Origin: Pseudoselenomonas ruminantium
GTDB lineage: Bacteria > Bacillota > Negativicutes > Selenomonadales > Selenomonadaceae
Direction: 5' to 3'
DNA length: 41,738 nt
Assembly: GCF_900113715.1 (NCBI RefSeq)
Contig: NZ_FOQK01000028.1
Location: forward strand, 1 to 41,738
Positions 17,195-24,199 of this stretch are shown here, piece by piece. Made by a program: the position numbers and the translations under genes. Positions within the stretch are counted from its first letter, which is position 1. Each line of letters begins with the position of its first letter. The notes beneath the pieces were generated by a model that was not told the origin of the DNA, did no database searches, and worked only from the letters and a program-made list of their open reading frames with translations.

Positions 17195-18001
17195 TCAACC
17201 CTCATACGGCTCAAGCACCAAGTCTTTGTCTACAATGATATTGAACTGATAACCGGGGCGAATGATGATTGTTGGCTGGATATTGAGATTCTTTTGGGTA
17301 ATGGAATTTACTGCCTGTGCTATGTTTTGAGCTGCACCTTTTCCAGCTTCAGCCCCCCAGCTGTTATCATTTTTCCCTGATGATGTAGCTGCAGCCACAC
17401 CCCCCGTGGCAACACCACCAAGCACAGCTGACCATAGTGCTCTACCGTAATGGGATTTCACCTTGTCTTTGAAGCCTGAATAACCTTCCCGGTCTCCTCC
17501 TACCATATTGCCCAAGAGAATAGACTTGCCATTAGGGAAAATCATACGGTTCCAAATAACCAATGCTCTTTTCTGTCCAAAAGTAGTCTGGGAATCATAT
17601 TTACCGATGATTTTCGTCCCCTGCGGGATAAGGAGATACTGTCCCGTTGTCGTATCATAGACATTCTCCGATACCTGACCGATGATATTTCCCGGCAAGT
17701 CTGAATTAAGACCTGTAATCATAATGCCAGGAATGATTGTCCCGGCAAATAACTGATAATCAGACAGCTTATCCTGCATGAAGTAGCCGGAAAACGTCTC
17801 TGTGTCTACTTTCTGCCGAGTAAATGCCTGTTTGGATAACTGCTTGTTCTGATCCTCATCCATTTGCGCCACCTGCTGCTGGTCGGCCAGCACCTTGGCA
17901 TCATAAGCCTCGTTTGCCGATACTGTCCCTCCCATCAACATCATGGACACCGTGCCCGCCAGTACGGCACTTTTCAGCGATTGTCTGGAAAACCCTGTCA
18001 T
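17195..18001 (-). CDS. trbI: TrbI/VirB10 C-terminal domain as a separate secreted protein
   Basis: 268 residues. It starts with its own signal peptide (SLKSAVLAGTVSMMLMGGTV, cleavage after VSA), then a helical linker and the whole VirB10 beta-barrel domain: LFAGTIIPGIMITGLNSDLPG, YLLIPQGTKIIGKYDS, RALVIWNRMIFPNG. In known VirB10 this domain is fused to a cytoplasmic/transmembrane part and spans both membranes; here that part is the preceding gene. The start codon overlaps the preceding stop (ATGA) and has GAGGAGG 7 bases upstream, so this is designed coupling rather than a random break. The final residues (IIIRPGYQFNIIVDKDLVL) are complete. Confidence 0.88.
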   Translation of the reverse strand: MTGFSRQSLKSAVLAGTVSMMLMGGTVSANEAYDAKVLADQQQVAQMDEDQNKQLSKQAFTRQKVDTETFSGYFMQDKLSDYQLFAGTIIPGIMITGLNSDLPGNIIGQVSENVYDTTTGQYLLIPQGTKIIGKYDSQTTFGQKRALVIWNRMIFPNGKSILLGNMVGGDREGYSGFKDKVKSHYGRALWSAVLGGVATGGVAAATSSGKNDNSWGAEAGKGAAQNIAQAVNSITQKNLNIQPTIIIRPGYQFNIIVDKDLVLEPYEG

Positions 18002-18624
18002 TTCTTTTCCTCCTCGTCCAATTTGAAACCAATGGGGCTTTGATTGGCAGCCATTTTCTCTTTCTGCTTCTCTGCCTCAATTTTCTGCTCCGGCGTAAGC
18101 CCACCACGAGCTGCCCCCATGTTTGGAGCAGCTACTCTTGGCATGGGCGTTGTCCGTGGCGTGTAGTTGCTGACAGGAATCCTTGTATAGGCTGGAGCTG
18201 GCCGCCGTTCCGGCTCAATGTATTCCACATCATCCTCCGGCTTTTTCAATTTCTTCTGCTTGGATTTCTTTTCGCCGTCCGACTTTTGATCATACTTCTT
18301 TGTTTTACTGTCCCCGTAGCTATCCGGCGCATTTTTTAGATGCTCTGGGCTGGTATCAACCGTCTCAACCTGAGATCTATCCTGCTGCTTATTCTTTTGC
18401 GCCGTAGATGCCGTAGAAATGCCATAAACAAAAGCCACCGTGAAGATGAGAGCCACCACGCCCAAGCCAATCATCACATTTTTCCGGTTAAATGAAGTGG
18501 TTCCCTCCGGCTTTGCCGTCAGTTCCAAATTTTCCCGCAGCTCCTCCTCTGGCACCTCATCCTTCCTATCGTTGCCCTTGCTGGATGACGGGATATATTC
18601 CTTCCATCTGCTCAGAAATGACAT
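17998..18624 (-). CDS. trbI: TrbI/VirB10 N-terminal part (cytoplasmic tail, membrane anchor, periplasmic linker)
   Basis: 208 residues: short cytoplasmic tail, one membrane segment (NVMIGLGVVALIFTVAFVYG, about residues 49-68), then a Lys/Glu-rich and proline-containing periplasmic linker ending SPIGFKLDEEEKK. This is the VirB10 N-terminal layout without the beta-barrel, which is in the next gene. Start ATG 18624 preceded by GGGGGAG within the end of trbG; GTG 18636 is an alternative. It may anchor the secreted C-terminal protein non-covalently. Confidence 0.8.
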   Translation of the reverse strand: MSFLSRWKEYIPSSSKGNDRKDEVPEEELRENLELTAKPEGTTSFNRKNVMIGLGVVALIFTVAFVYGISTASTAQKNKQQDRSQVETVDTSPEHLKNAPDSYGDSKTKKYDQKSDGEKKSKQKKLKKPEDDVEYIEPERRPAPAYTRIPVSNYTPRTTPMPRVAAPNMGAARGGLTPEQKIEAEKQKEKMAANQSPIGFKLDEEEKK

Positions 18625-18628
18625 ATCC

Positions 18629-19447
18629 TTACACACTCCCCCGCTTAATCATCACTTTTGTTGTGCCGACCATCAGCTTGCCAGTCTTGAAGATCCGATC
18701 AATCACATAATAGCCACCAACCACTCGATAATTAACCAAAATAGTCTTGCCGTGCTCCTCTATCATGAAAACAGGAGCAACGCTACTCTTGATCTCTGGT
18801 TTCATCTTGAGATAAGTCTTCTGCCCATCATCAAAGGCCATTTCTGGCGACCATGAGAGGGACTTTTCCGAAATCCTATATCCAAAATGAAGATTCATGG
18901 CGTTTACCGTCATCATATTTTCAATGTCTCGCTCCCTAATCTGCCTATTGAGCTGTTCCCTGCTTGTTTCAACCACCCATGAAACCATAGGATTGTACCG
19001 CTGCCCAGAAATAGCATGAATCTGATATGTCCTCATATTGGTATTGATAATGATGTTTGTGGAAAGCCCACGTTTCACGGGCTTTACATAAACGTGCTCC
19101 GTCCTTAATGCCCCAGATCCTGCAGAACTACGGTCAATTACCCACCGTGTTGTATCGCCGGCCCCAACATAGGTCACTTTTTCCCCGGGCTGAAATTTAA
19201 TATCTGTAATAAAGCCATCCTGACAGTAGATCTGATAGGTCTCATGCGGTTCATACTTAAACTCGACTTCCAGCCCGAAAGAAGCTGCATCATAAGGATT
19301 CTGGATATAATCTGCCGTCCCATCCTCTCCGGCCACAGGCGTTCCCAGCGATTCCAAAGACTTAGCCTGTGCTGGTGCTTCTCCAGAAAATAACAGGGAA
19401 CTTGCCACCAAGGCGGCTACTGCCAGATATTTCTTCTTGTTCATCAT
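18629..19447 (-). CDS. trbG: TrbG/VirB9 outer-membrane core protein
   Basis: 272 residues with a signal peptide (MMNKKKYLAVAALVASSLLF... cleaved near AQA). The N-terminal domain follows, and the C-terminal part contains FGYRISEKSLSWSPEMAFDDGQKTYL..., the VirB9 C-terminal domain that packs with VirB10 in the outer-membrane ring. Start ATG 19447 lies one base after the trbF stop with AAGGAGAG upstream, preferred over an ATG at 19480 inside trbF. The presence of this gene implies a host with an outer membrane. Confidence 0.9.
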   Translation of the reverse strand: MMNKKKYLAVAALVASSLLFSGEAPAQAKSLESLGTPVAGEDGTADYIQNPYDAASFGLEVEFKYEPHETYQIYCQDGFITDIKFQPGEKVTYVGAGDTTRWVIDRSSAGSGALRTEHVYVKPVKRGLSTNIIINTNMRTYQIHAISGQRYNPMVSWVVETSREQLNRQIRERDIENMMTVNAMNLHFGYRISEKSLSWSPEMAFDDGQKTYLKMKPEIKSSVAPVFMIEEHGKTILVNYRVVGGYYVIDRIFKTGKLMVGTTKVMIKRGSV

Positions 19448-19448
19448 C

Positions 19449-20156
19449 TTATCTCTCCTTGCTCCATGAAATATCATCAAGATAGATTCCGAAAGGATTA
19501 TGCTGGATAACCTCCTCCGATGTCGGGCGCGACAACTTTACTGTAACAAAAGCCGTCATAGTATATTCCGATTCCAAATCCACCTTATCAAAGACCTTCT
19601 CTTTCCAACGCACCTGATAGGTCAGATTCTTGCCGGTCTGCTTAGTAATACCAATGATTTCTACATCCGTAGCCTTGCCATCTTTGATGTCCTGCAAGGG
19701 ATGTTCGTCCTTCATCAGCTCTCCCAACTTCTTTTCACCGCTTTTTGTCAGGAAATACTTCACATCGTCCCCATTATGACGATATTGAACAACATCCTTG
19801 GGAACCATACGCAGCTTCATGATGGTTTGGCCAAGGAAATATTCGATTGATGATTCTTGTACCACATATTCCTGACTGGCCTTAGTCACATTCCCTGCAG
19901 CCCCCGTTTTGTCTACATCCACATAATAGGGAACTGCTGCCGGGCGCGAACTGGCGTAGATAAGCCCTCCTCCCAAGAAAACCGAAAGAGTAATGGAAGC
20001 AAAGGCCATAAGCCGCCAGTTGGCTGCTCGAACTACTGCAGCCCCCATTGTCCCTTCATAACGCTTCCGGGCAGCATTGAACCGATTTTCTGGCTCATCC
20101 ATTTTCGCCGTATGAGGAAGCGGTCTTTCGTCAAATTCTGTTTTATGTTTCATCAT
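19449..20156 (-). CDS. trbF: TrbF/VirB8 inner-membrane protein
   Basis: 235 residues: cytoplasmic tail with ENRFNAARKRYEGTMG, one membrane segment (about 49-68), and a periplasmic VirB8 domain (YYVDVDKTG..., ending NPFGIYLDDISWSKE). It nucleates assembly of the channel. GGGAGG lies just upstream of two consecutive ATGs (20156, 20153), either of which could be used. It follows the pilin gene and overlaps nothing. Confidence 0.9.
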   Translation of the reverse strand: MMKHKTEFDERPLPHTAKMDEPENRFNAARKRYEGTMGAAVVRAANWRLMAFASITLSVFLGGGLIYASSRPAAVPYYVDVDKTGAAGNVTKASQEYVVQESSIEYFLGQTIMKLRMVPKDVVQYRHNGDDVKYFLTKSGEKKLGELMKDEHPLQDIKDGKATDVEIIGITKQTGKNLTYQVRWKEKVFDKVDLESEYTMTAFVTVKLSRPTSEEVIQHNPFGIYLDDISWSKER

Positions 20157-20218
20157 AACCTCCCATGAATAGCCAAACAGCGACAGTTACCTGCCGCTGT
20201 CTTAATCTGATGGGCAAT

Positions 20219-20470
20219 TTAGCCGCCAAACGATGCAATAAAGGATGCAACACCTAAAGCAAGAGCAAGACCACAAATACCCTGTAAAAGGCGTCTACCA
20301 GCTCCGCCGCCTTCACCGCAGGCAATAGCAATACCCGTGATGACTACGATGATCGTGCAGACACCAGTTGCCACTGGCCCAGTAACAGATTCCTGAATGG
20401 TTTCCAGCGGCCCTTCCCATGGCATACCAGCATAGCAGCGCGATGCTGCAGCCATAAAGCCTGTTGTCAT
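20219..20470 (-). CDS. trbC: TrbC/VirB2-type pilin
   Basis: 83 residues from the first ATG, with two hydrophobic segments around VCTIIVVITGIAIACG and LLQGICGLALALGVASFIAS, the hallmark of VirB2 pilins. The ATG at 20470 has no ribosome site. The frame is open upstream and adds VKRKNSLSKVLVPS, which would supply the basic start of a signal peptide cleaved near CYA. An AAGGAG at 20540-20545 could serve a rare ATC start at 20527. The true start is therefore probably 15-20 codons upstream and not ATG. It is the first gene of the transfer operon. Confidence 0.82.
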   Translation of the reverse strand: MTTGFMAAASRCYAGMPWEGPLETIQESVTGPVATGVCTIIVVITGIAIACGEGGGAGRRLLQGICGLALALGVASFIASFGG

Positions 20471-20574
20471 GCTGGGAACTAATACTTTGGAAAGACTGTT
20501 CTTCCTTTTTACAACGCGTTGTAAGATGTTCCTGTTAATCTCCTTTCATGACTAGAATCATCATTACAGTAATC

Positions 20575-20603
20575 ATTATAATACTAGGTCGAACTATTTT
20601 CAA
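20575..20603 (-). promoter_or_regulatory. First transfer-operon promoter
   Basis: Minus strand: TTGAAA (20598-20603), 17-bp spacer, TATAAT (20575-20580). The shared 15-nt box TTCGACCTAGTATTA (20579-20593) fills the spacer and touches the -10, an ideal repressor site. Confidence 0.75.
20579..20593 (-). repeat. Shared transfer-promoter box, copy 2
   Basis: Identical 15-mer to 14951-14965, here within the promoter spacer of the pilin-to-traG unit. Confidence 0.6.
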
Positions 20604-20810
20604 TAGAGAAAAGATAATTTTTATTATAGTTAATAGTAAAAAGCATCGAGATATAATCATAATTATAGAGATATGTAAGAAAAAGATAATTATAGGTATT
20701 AAAATATTATTAAAAGGTATGATAAAAAAATGGACATTAATTGAATAATAATTTATAATATACATATATTGCAGAGGAGCATTACGCTTTGCAACGAGAA
20801 GGAGACAGAT

Positions 20811-21077
20811 ATGGAAGCAAAAAAAGGTATTCCCAAATCTCACCTATCCGAAATCATGGGCGATCGAAAACTTCGTATCGCTGACGTGATAAGATGTACC
20901 AAGGTTGGAAGAAACACTTGTGCCAGAGTTTATCAAGAGAAAGACATGGAGAAAATGACACTGGGCACCTTCATTACGTTATGTGATGGTTTAGGTGTTT
21001 CACTCAACGAGTTGTTGGAGTATCATCCTTTGAAGAAGTACAACCCCGAAACTCAACAATGTGAAGACTATGAATAA
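20811..21077 (+). CDS. Small XRE/Cro-type helix-turn-helix regulator divergent from the transfer operon
   Basis: 88 residues, one helix-turn-helix domain (IADVIRCTKVGRNTCARVY...LGTFITLCDGLGVSLNELLEY) and a short tail. Start ATG 20811 after GAAGGAG; a TTG at 20769 lacks support. It is paralogous to the HTH gene that ends the transfer operon (7930-8136). Its divergent position next to the first transfer promoter makes it the best candidate repressor or activator of transfer. A strong terminator follows. Confidence 0.82.
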   Translation: MEAKKGIPKSHLSEIMGDRKLRIADVIRCTKVGRNTCARVYQEKDMEKMTLGTFITLCDGLGVSLNELLEYHPLKKYNPETQQCEDYE

Positions 21078-21080
21078 GAG

Positions 21081-21110
21081 AGAGGATGTCTTAAATGACA
21101 TCCTCTTTTA
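21081..21110 (+). terminator. Terminator after the divergent HTH gene
   Basis: 10-bp perfect stem (21081-21090 with 21097-21106, loop TTAAAT) followed by TTTTA. Confidence 0.85.
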
Positions 21111-21476
21111 TTACTCTATTTATAAAAACTGTATTAAAAGATATATATAACTGTGTTTATTTATATATGATGTATATAATAATATAATTAATACATAGAT
21201 AATAAAAAATATATTAATTATCTGTTGTGTAGACAATACGTATTAATTAATGAATAAAAAAATAATATATATTTAATACAAAAGCAAACAAGCAAAAAGT
21301 ACAAGAAGCTATGGATGATCAAAAGAATATCAGGTGTAACTTTTTGTGAAATAGCAAAAATTATGCTTGACAAGCAAATATACATGTGCTATTTTTTGCT
21401 ATTCTTTATAACAAGCAAAATATTTAATATGCTTTCTGAGCTTCGCAGCCCTTGTCTGGCGCGGGTTCCCAGCTCT
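21111..21476. other. AT-rich flank of the origin
   Basis: About 365 bp, extremely AT-rich with many ATTAAT/TATATA runs and no convincing gene. Next to iterons and DnaA boxes this is the natural candidate for the duplex-unwinding region of the origin. Confidence 0.5.
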
Positions 21477-21590
21477 AACTATCACAAATTGGCTTCGAAC
21501 TATCACAAATTGGCCACGAACTATCACAAATTGGCTTCGAGAAATGGCCGTTTTGTGATGTAAAAAAAGAACTATCACAAATTGGCTTTT
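21477..21590 (+). repeat. Origin iterons
   Basis: Three exact-period 21-bp direct repeats (21477, 21498, 21519) sharing AACTATCACAAATTGGC, and a fourth at 21570-21590. A partial inverted core (TTTTGTGAT) lies at 21551-21559. These are Rep-binding iterons of a Rep_3-type origin. They are not a CRISPR: there are no spacers. Confidence 0.92.
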
Positions 21591-21591
21591 A

Positions 21592-21635
21592 TTATCCACA
21601 ATTTATCCACAGACTTATCAACAAGTTTATCAACA
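21592..21635 (+). promoter_or_regulatory. DnaA box cluster of the replication origin
   Basis: Two perfect TTATCCACA boxes (21592-21600, 21603-21611) and two one-mismatch TTATCAACA boxes (21615-21623, 21627-21635), spaced 11-12 bp, directly beside the iterons. This indicates DnaA-assisted initiation. Confidence 0.9.
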
Positions 21636-21747
21636 GTCAGGAAATTTATAGGATTTTATAGTCAGAGGTTGAATCATTTTGCTTATAGCTTGTACCAATA
21701 ATCGGGATAGGGCTTGGCTAACATTTTGAAAATCTGGTTTATGATGT

Positions 21748-21828
21748 ATCACATATTGGACACAATTAATAGTATACTGTTTTAGTATACTATTAATTGG
21801 TAAGGGAAAGAGCCGATTTGTGATAGTT
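21748..21828. repeat. Outlying iteron cores flanking a 15-bp palindrome
   Basis: A degenerate forward core (ATCACATATTGGA, 21748-21760), then an inverted repeat with 15-bp arms (21763-21777 and 21785-21799, 7-base loop), then an inverted iteron half (GCCGATTTGTGATAGTT, 21812-21828, one mismatch). The arrangement suggests a second Rep-binding site, for example for autoregulation or handcuffing. Confidence 0.7.
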
Positions 21829-21941
21829 TATAATTCGTTGTGGCCAGGTATGATAAGGGATGTATAGTTTCATGGTTTTGAACATGTAGATTTGCATTCG
21901 TTATAATTGAAAAGTATTAAACAGAAATCATGATGAAATAT

Positions 21942-21964
21942 ATTTAACATTTTTCATGTTAAAT
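21942..21964. promoter_or_regulatory. Palindromic operator candidate
   Basis: ATTTAACAT and ATGTTAAAT form perfect 9-bp arms around TTTTC, three bases before the promoter at 21967. Confidence 0.5.
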
Positions 21965-21966
21965 AG

Positions 21967-21997
21967 TTGACATTATAAACTGATGTTCATAATGTCA
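21967..21997 (+). promoter_or_regulatory. Promoter embedded in an inverted repeat
   Basis: TTGACA (21967-21972), 17-bp spacer, TAATGT (21990-21995). TGACATTAT (21968-21976) and ATAATGTCA (21989-21997) are perfect inverted arms covering both promoter boxes, so a dimeric repressor could shut it. A hairpin-plus-T-run (stem 22012-22017 with 22033-22038) follows about 10 bases after the predicted start. Confidence 0.6.
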
Positions 21998-22011
21998 GAG
22001 CAATATTACTG

Positions 22012-22043
22012 ACTGGCCGGGAGAAAATCTTTGCCAGTTTTTT
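22012..22043 (+). terminator. Terminator-like hairpin after the 21967 promoter
   Basis: ACTGGC pairs with GCCAGT around a 15-base loop and runs into TTTTTT. It would limit transcripts from the upstream promoter to about 40 nt or act as an attenuator. Confidence 0.55.
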
Positions 22044-22059
22044 AATACACTTTTTAATA
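22038..22059. repeat. Shared T-tract element, copy 2
   Basis: 21 of 22 bases match 7867-7888. Here it overlaps the preceding terminator T-run and lies 8 bp before the -35 at 22068. Confidence 0.55.
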
Positions 22060-22067
22060 CATATACA

Positions 22068-22096
22068 TTGCATTAAGACATAAAACATGGTATAAT
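22068..22096 (+). promoter_or_regulatory. Conserved promoter cassette, copy 1
   Basis: TTGCAT (22068-22073), 17-bp spacer TAAGACATAAAACATGG, TATAAT (22091-22096). The identical spacer recurs at 28430, and with one change at 40213, implying a shared operator within the spacer. Confidence 0.85.
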
Positions 22097-22102
22097 AAAA
22101 AA

Positions 22103-22262
22103 GAAGCTGATGAGCCGTGGATCTAACTTCTGCTTATCAACTTCCCTTCAAGTTGCGAGAAATAGCCGTGAGGCGGTTCTCGGCATAAAGGTATAGGAGA
22201 ATATAGACGGATACAAAAAAAGCCCTCTGCGAGCCTGTGAGAGCTTCAAGAGAGCTTTTTTC
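22103..22262 (+). ncRNA. Putative ~160-nt structured leader or small RNA
   Basis: Runs from the predicted start of the cassette promoter to a terminator (22215-22262: AAAAAAGC with GCTTTTTT, extended by CTCT/AGAG). Internally CGAGAA and TTCTCG flank a GC-rich stem around GCCGTGAGGCGG. It precedes the HTH gene at 22336, so it may be an attenuated leader. A short peptide-coding reading from about 22111 (MSRGSNFCLST...) is possible but unproven. Confidence 0.45.
22215..22262 (+). terminator. Terminator/attenuator before the small HTH gene
   Basis: Stem AAAAAAGC (22216-22223) with GCTTTTTT (22254-22261), one mismatch, then CTCT/AGAG. Confidence 0.6.
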
Positions 22263-22335
22263 TGCCGGATATGAAATTGTGTTAATTTATCAGACGGGAA
22301 GCGGTTTGGCCGTCTCTTGTCGGAGAGGACTAGAT

Positions 22336-22530
22336 ATGGAGTTTAGATGCTTGCAGGATTTTTCCAAGCTGGTTTCCTGCTCTGATATTGCAGCTGAGTA
22401 CCAGACGTCAAGAGCCACGGTGTATCTGTACTGCAAGAAAGGGAAAATCAAGGAGTGCGTGAAAACAAGACACGGCTATCTGATTGATCCTACTGCCGTG
22501 GAAGGTATCTGGGCTAAAAGGGAAAAATAA
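22336..22530 (+). CDS. Small helix-turn-helix protein upstream of rep
   Basis: 64 residues: LVSCSDIAAEYQTSRATVYLY is a helix-turn-helix and the following KKGKIKECVKTRHGYLIDP resembles the wing of MerR/excisionase-type proteins (HTH_17 style). Start ATG 22336 after CGGAGAGG; the frame is open further upstream but without a ribosome site. It lies between an attenuator-like leader and rep. Likely role (inference): control of rep expression or copy number. Confidence 0.72.
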   Translation: MEFRCLQDFSKLVSCSDIAAEYQTSRATVYLYCKKGKIKECVKTRHGYLIDPTAVEGIWAKREK

Positions 22531-22565
22531 AAAAGGTGCCTTCATGAGGGAAAGACACCTTTTTC
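22529..22565 (+). terminator. Terminator after the small HTH gene
   Basis: AAAAAGGTG pairs with CACCTTTTT around an internal loop, overlapping the stop codon. It separates this gene from rep. Confidence 0.7.
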
Positions 22566-22795
22566 GTAAAGATTATTACCCCATAGGGGACTTTATGAAA
22601 AGTATAGCAAGACATAAATCATTTTTCAAGAGTAATACTTAAATATTAATTTATGTATTACTTTGGCATTACAACAGTAATAGGATGATATATAATATAT
22701 ATTTATTAAAATATGTATTATATATAGTATTAAGAGACTTTGTATTAAGAAAATAATATATTTTAAATACAAAATATATTAAATGGAGATTTCGT

Positions 22796-24175
22796 ATGGT
22801 AGATAACAATGATATTTCACTTATGAATGTTCATCCGCTTAATCCGACTAATCAGGTAACAAAAGCCAATTATCTTATCGAGGGTAATTATAATATGAGC
22901 CTCCCTGAATCAAAAATAATGGAGGCTGTTCTTTCCATGTTGGATGAGAACGAAGAAAAAATGAACTACATAGAAATCGACACAAAGGAACTGTGTAATT
23001 TTGTCAAAGTAAACCTGCGTGAGCTTAAAGAATTTACTTTAGATATGGTAAAAAAAGCCGTGGTATTTACTGGTAGGGATGAAGATGGAACGGAAAAATT
23101 GATACAAACCACATGGTTAGATTCTGCCGTTTATTATCCTGCAAAGGGAATTGTTCGGTTGAGAGTAAGTGAGGAATTAGCTCCGTATCTTTTAGGTCTT
23201 AGACATCGAAAACTTCCTTATACGAGATTCGCAGTCGATGAACTGATTTCGGTTACTTATTATACAAAAAGAATCTATGAACTAGCTATGCAATACAAGA
23301 AAATCGGCAAACGGCCAGAAATGACTATACAGGAATTTAGGCAGAAGTTGGGCATTGATGACAATAAATATGCGTTGTTTGCACACTTAAAATCAAGAGT
23401 TATCGATCCTTCTATAAAGTCTATTGCAGGAAACGAAAAAATGCCGTATCTTGTCAGCTATGAATTGATAAGAAGCGGACGCGCATATAAGAGTATAATC
23501 TTTTATACGAAAAAGAAAACTGTTTATATGGATAGCCTTAGTGATAATAGTACAGAAACCATAACAACGGCTAAAGATATTCAAAAAATGGAAATCGAAA
23601 AAGTAAGAGAATATCTTCGTGGTTTTGGTTTTGATGAAGCAGTGCAAAATGGTTATGATGAAGGACAATTAAGGTTTATTGCCGACCTACTCTACAAGAA
23701 AATCAATGCAAGTGTTCTGAAAAAATTCCTTAGCGAAAAAGGTTTTGACTATGTGAAAAAAAATAATGACATTGCTTTGCAAAGAATGGCCAATGGCGGA
23801 AAAAGCTATGGTGCAATTCTGTTCTCTGCGCTGAAAGGTGATTATGCTGGCGAAGCAGAAGAACAGAGGAAGAGACAAGCGCAGATGCAGAGCAATGGCA
23901 AGACCAAAACTGCAGAAGAAATCAAGGAACTGATAAAGCGTAATGAAGAAGCATACGCTCAGCAAGATAAAGAAAAATTCTCTGATGAGGTAACGATAAT
24001 CAACGATATAGAAATTACATTCTTAAATCGAAGCATTGCTAGAAAAGGAGATTGTTCAGAACCAGCTGCGCATCGAATTTATTTAAAACATAAAAAAAGC
24101 ACTGTGCCAAAGATAAGAGAAGCAATTAAGTTGCTGGAAGCTGGCAAAGAAATCCCGGTCAATTTCTTTAAGTAA
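22796..24175 (+). CDS. rep: Rep_3-type replication initiator
   Basis: 459 residues. The first ~240 residues fit the twin winged-helix Rep_3 (RepB/RepE) initiators of iteron plasmids: NQVTKANYLIEGNYNMSLPE, the RRIYELAMQYK-like YTKRIYELAMQYKK, and TIQEFRQKLGI. The C-terminal ~200 residues are charged and helical, longer than in most family members, with no recognised domain. Ribosome site GGAGA. It lies 1.1 kb from the iterons it should bind. About 130 bp of AT-rich DNA ahead holds several GTATTAA motifs and presumably its promoter. Confidence 0.88.
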   Translation: MVDNNDISLMNVHPLNPTNQVTKANYLIEGNYNMSLPESKIMEAVLSMLDENEEKMNYIEIDTKELCNFVKVNLRELKEFTLDMVKKAVVFTGRDEDGTEKLIQTTWLDSAVYYPAKGIVRLRVSEELAPYLLGLRHRKLPYTRFAVDELISVTYYTKRIYELAMQYKKIGKRPEMTIQEFRQKLGIDDNKYALFAHLKSRVIDPSIKSIAGNEKMPYLVSYELIRSGRAYKSIIFYTKKKTVYMDSLSDNSTETITTAKDIQKMEIEKVREYLRGFGFDEAVQNGYDEGQLRFIADLLYKKINASVLKKFLSEKGFDYVKKNNDIALQRMANGGKSYGAILFSALKGDYAGEAEEQRKRQAQMQSNGKTKTAEEIKELIKRNEEAYAQQDKEKFSDEVTIINDIEITFLNRSIARKGDCSEPAAHRIYLKHKKSTVPKIREAIKLLEAGKEIPVNFFK

Positions 24176-24199
24176 GTTGGCCGGGATGAAAGGAATCAG

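Larger units (their letters stand above)
20471..20810. other. Divergent promoter region between trbC and the HTH gene
   Basis: 340 bp of very AT-rich DNA. It holds the first transfer promoter and its 15-nt box (minus strand), the probable true trbC start, and on the plus strand the ribosome site GAAGGAG of the HTH gene. I see no further gene here; short open frames (20535-20843) are AT-rich noise. Confidence 0.6.

Noticed and set aside
21315-21563. 82-codon frame across the iterons (repeat NYHKLAS)
   Set aside because: The protein repeat is simply the 21-bp iteron translated; no ribosome site.
21477-21590. Possible CRISPR array
   Set aside because: Repeats are contiguous 21-mers without spacers, next to DnaA boxes and a Rep_3 gene: iterons.
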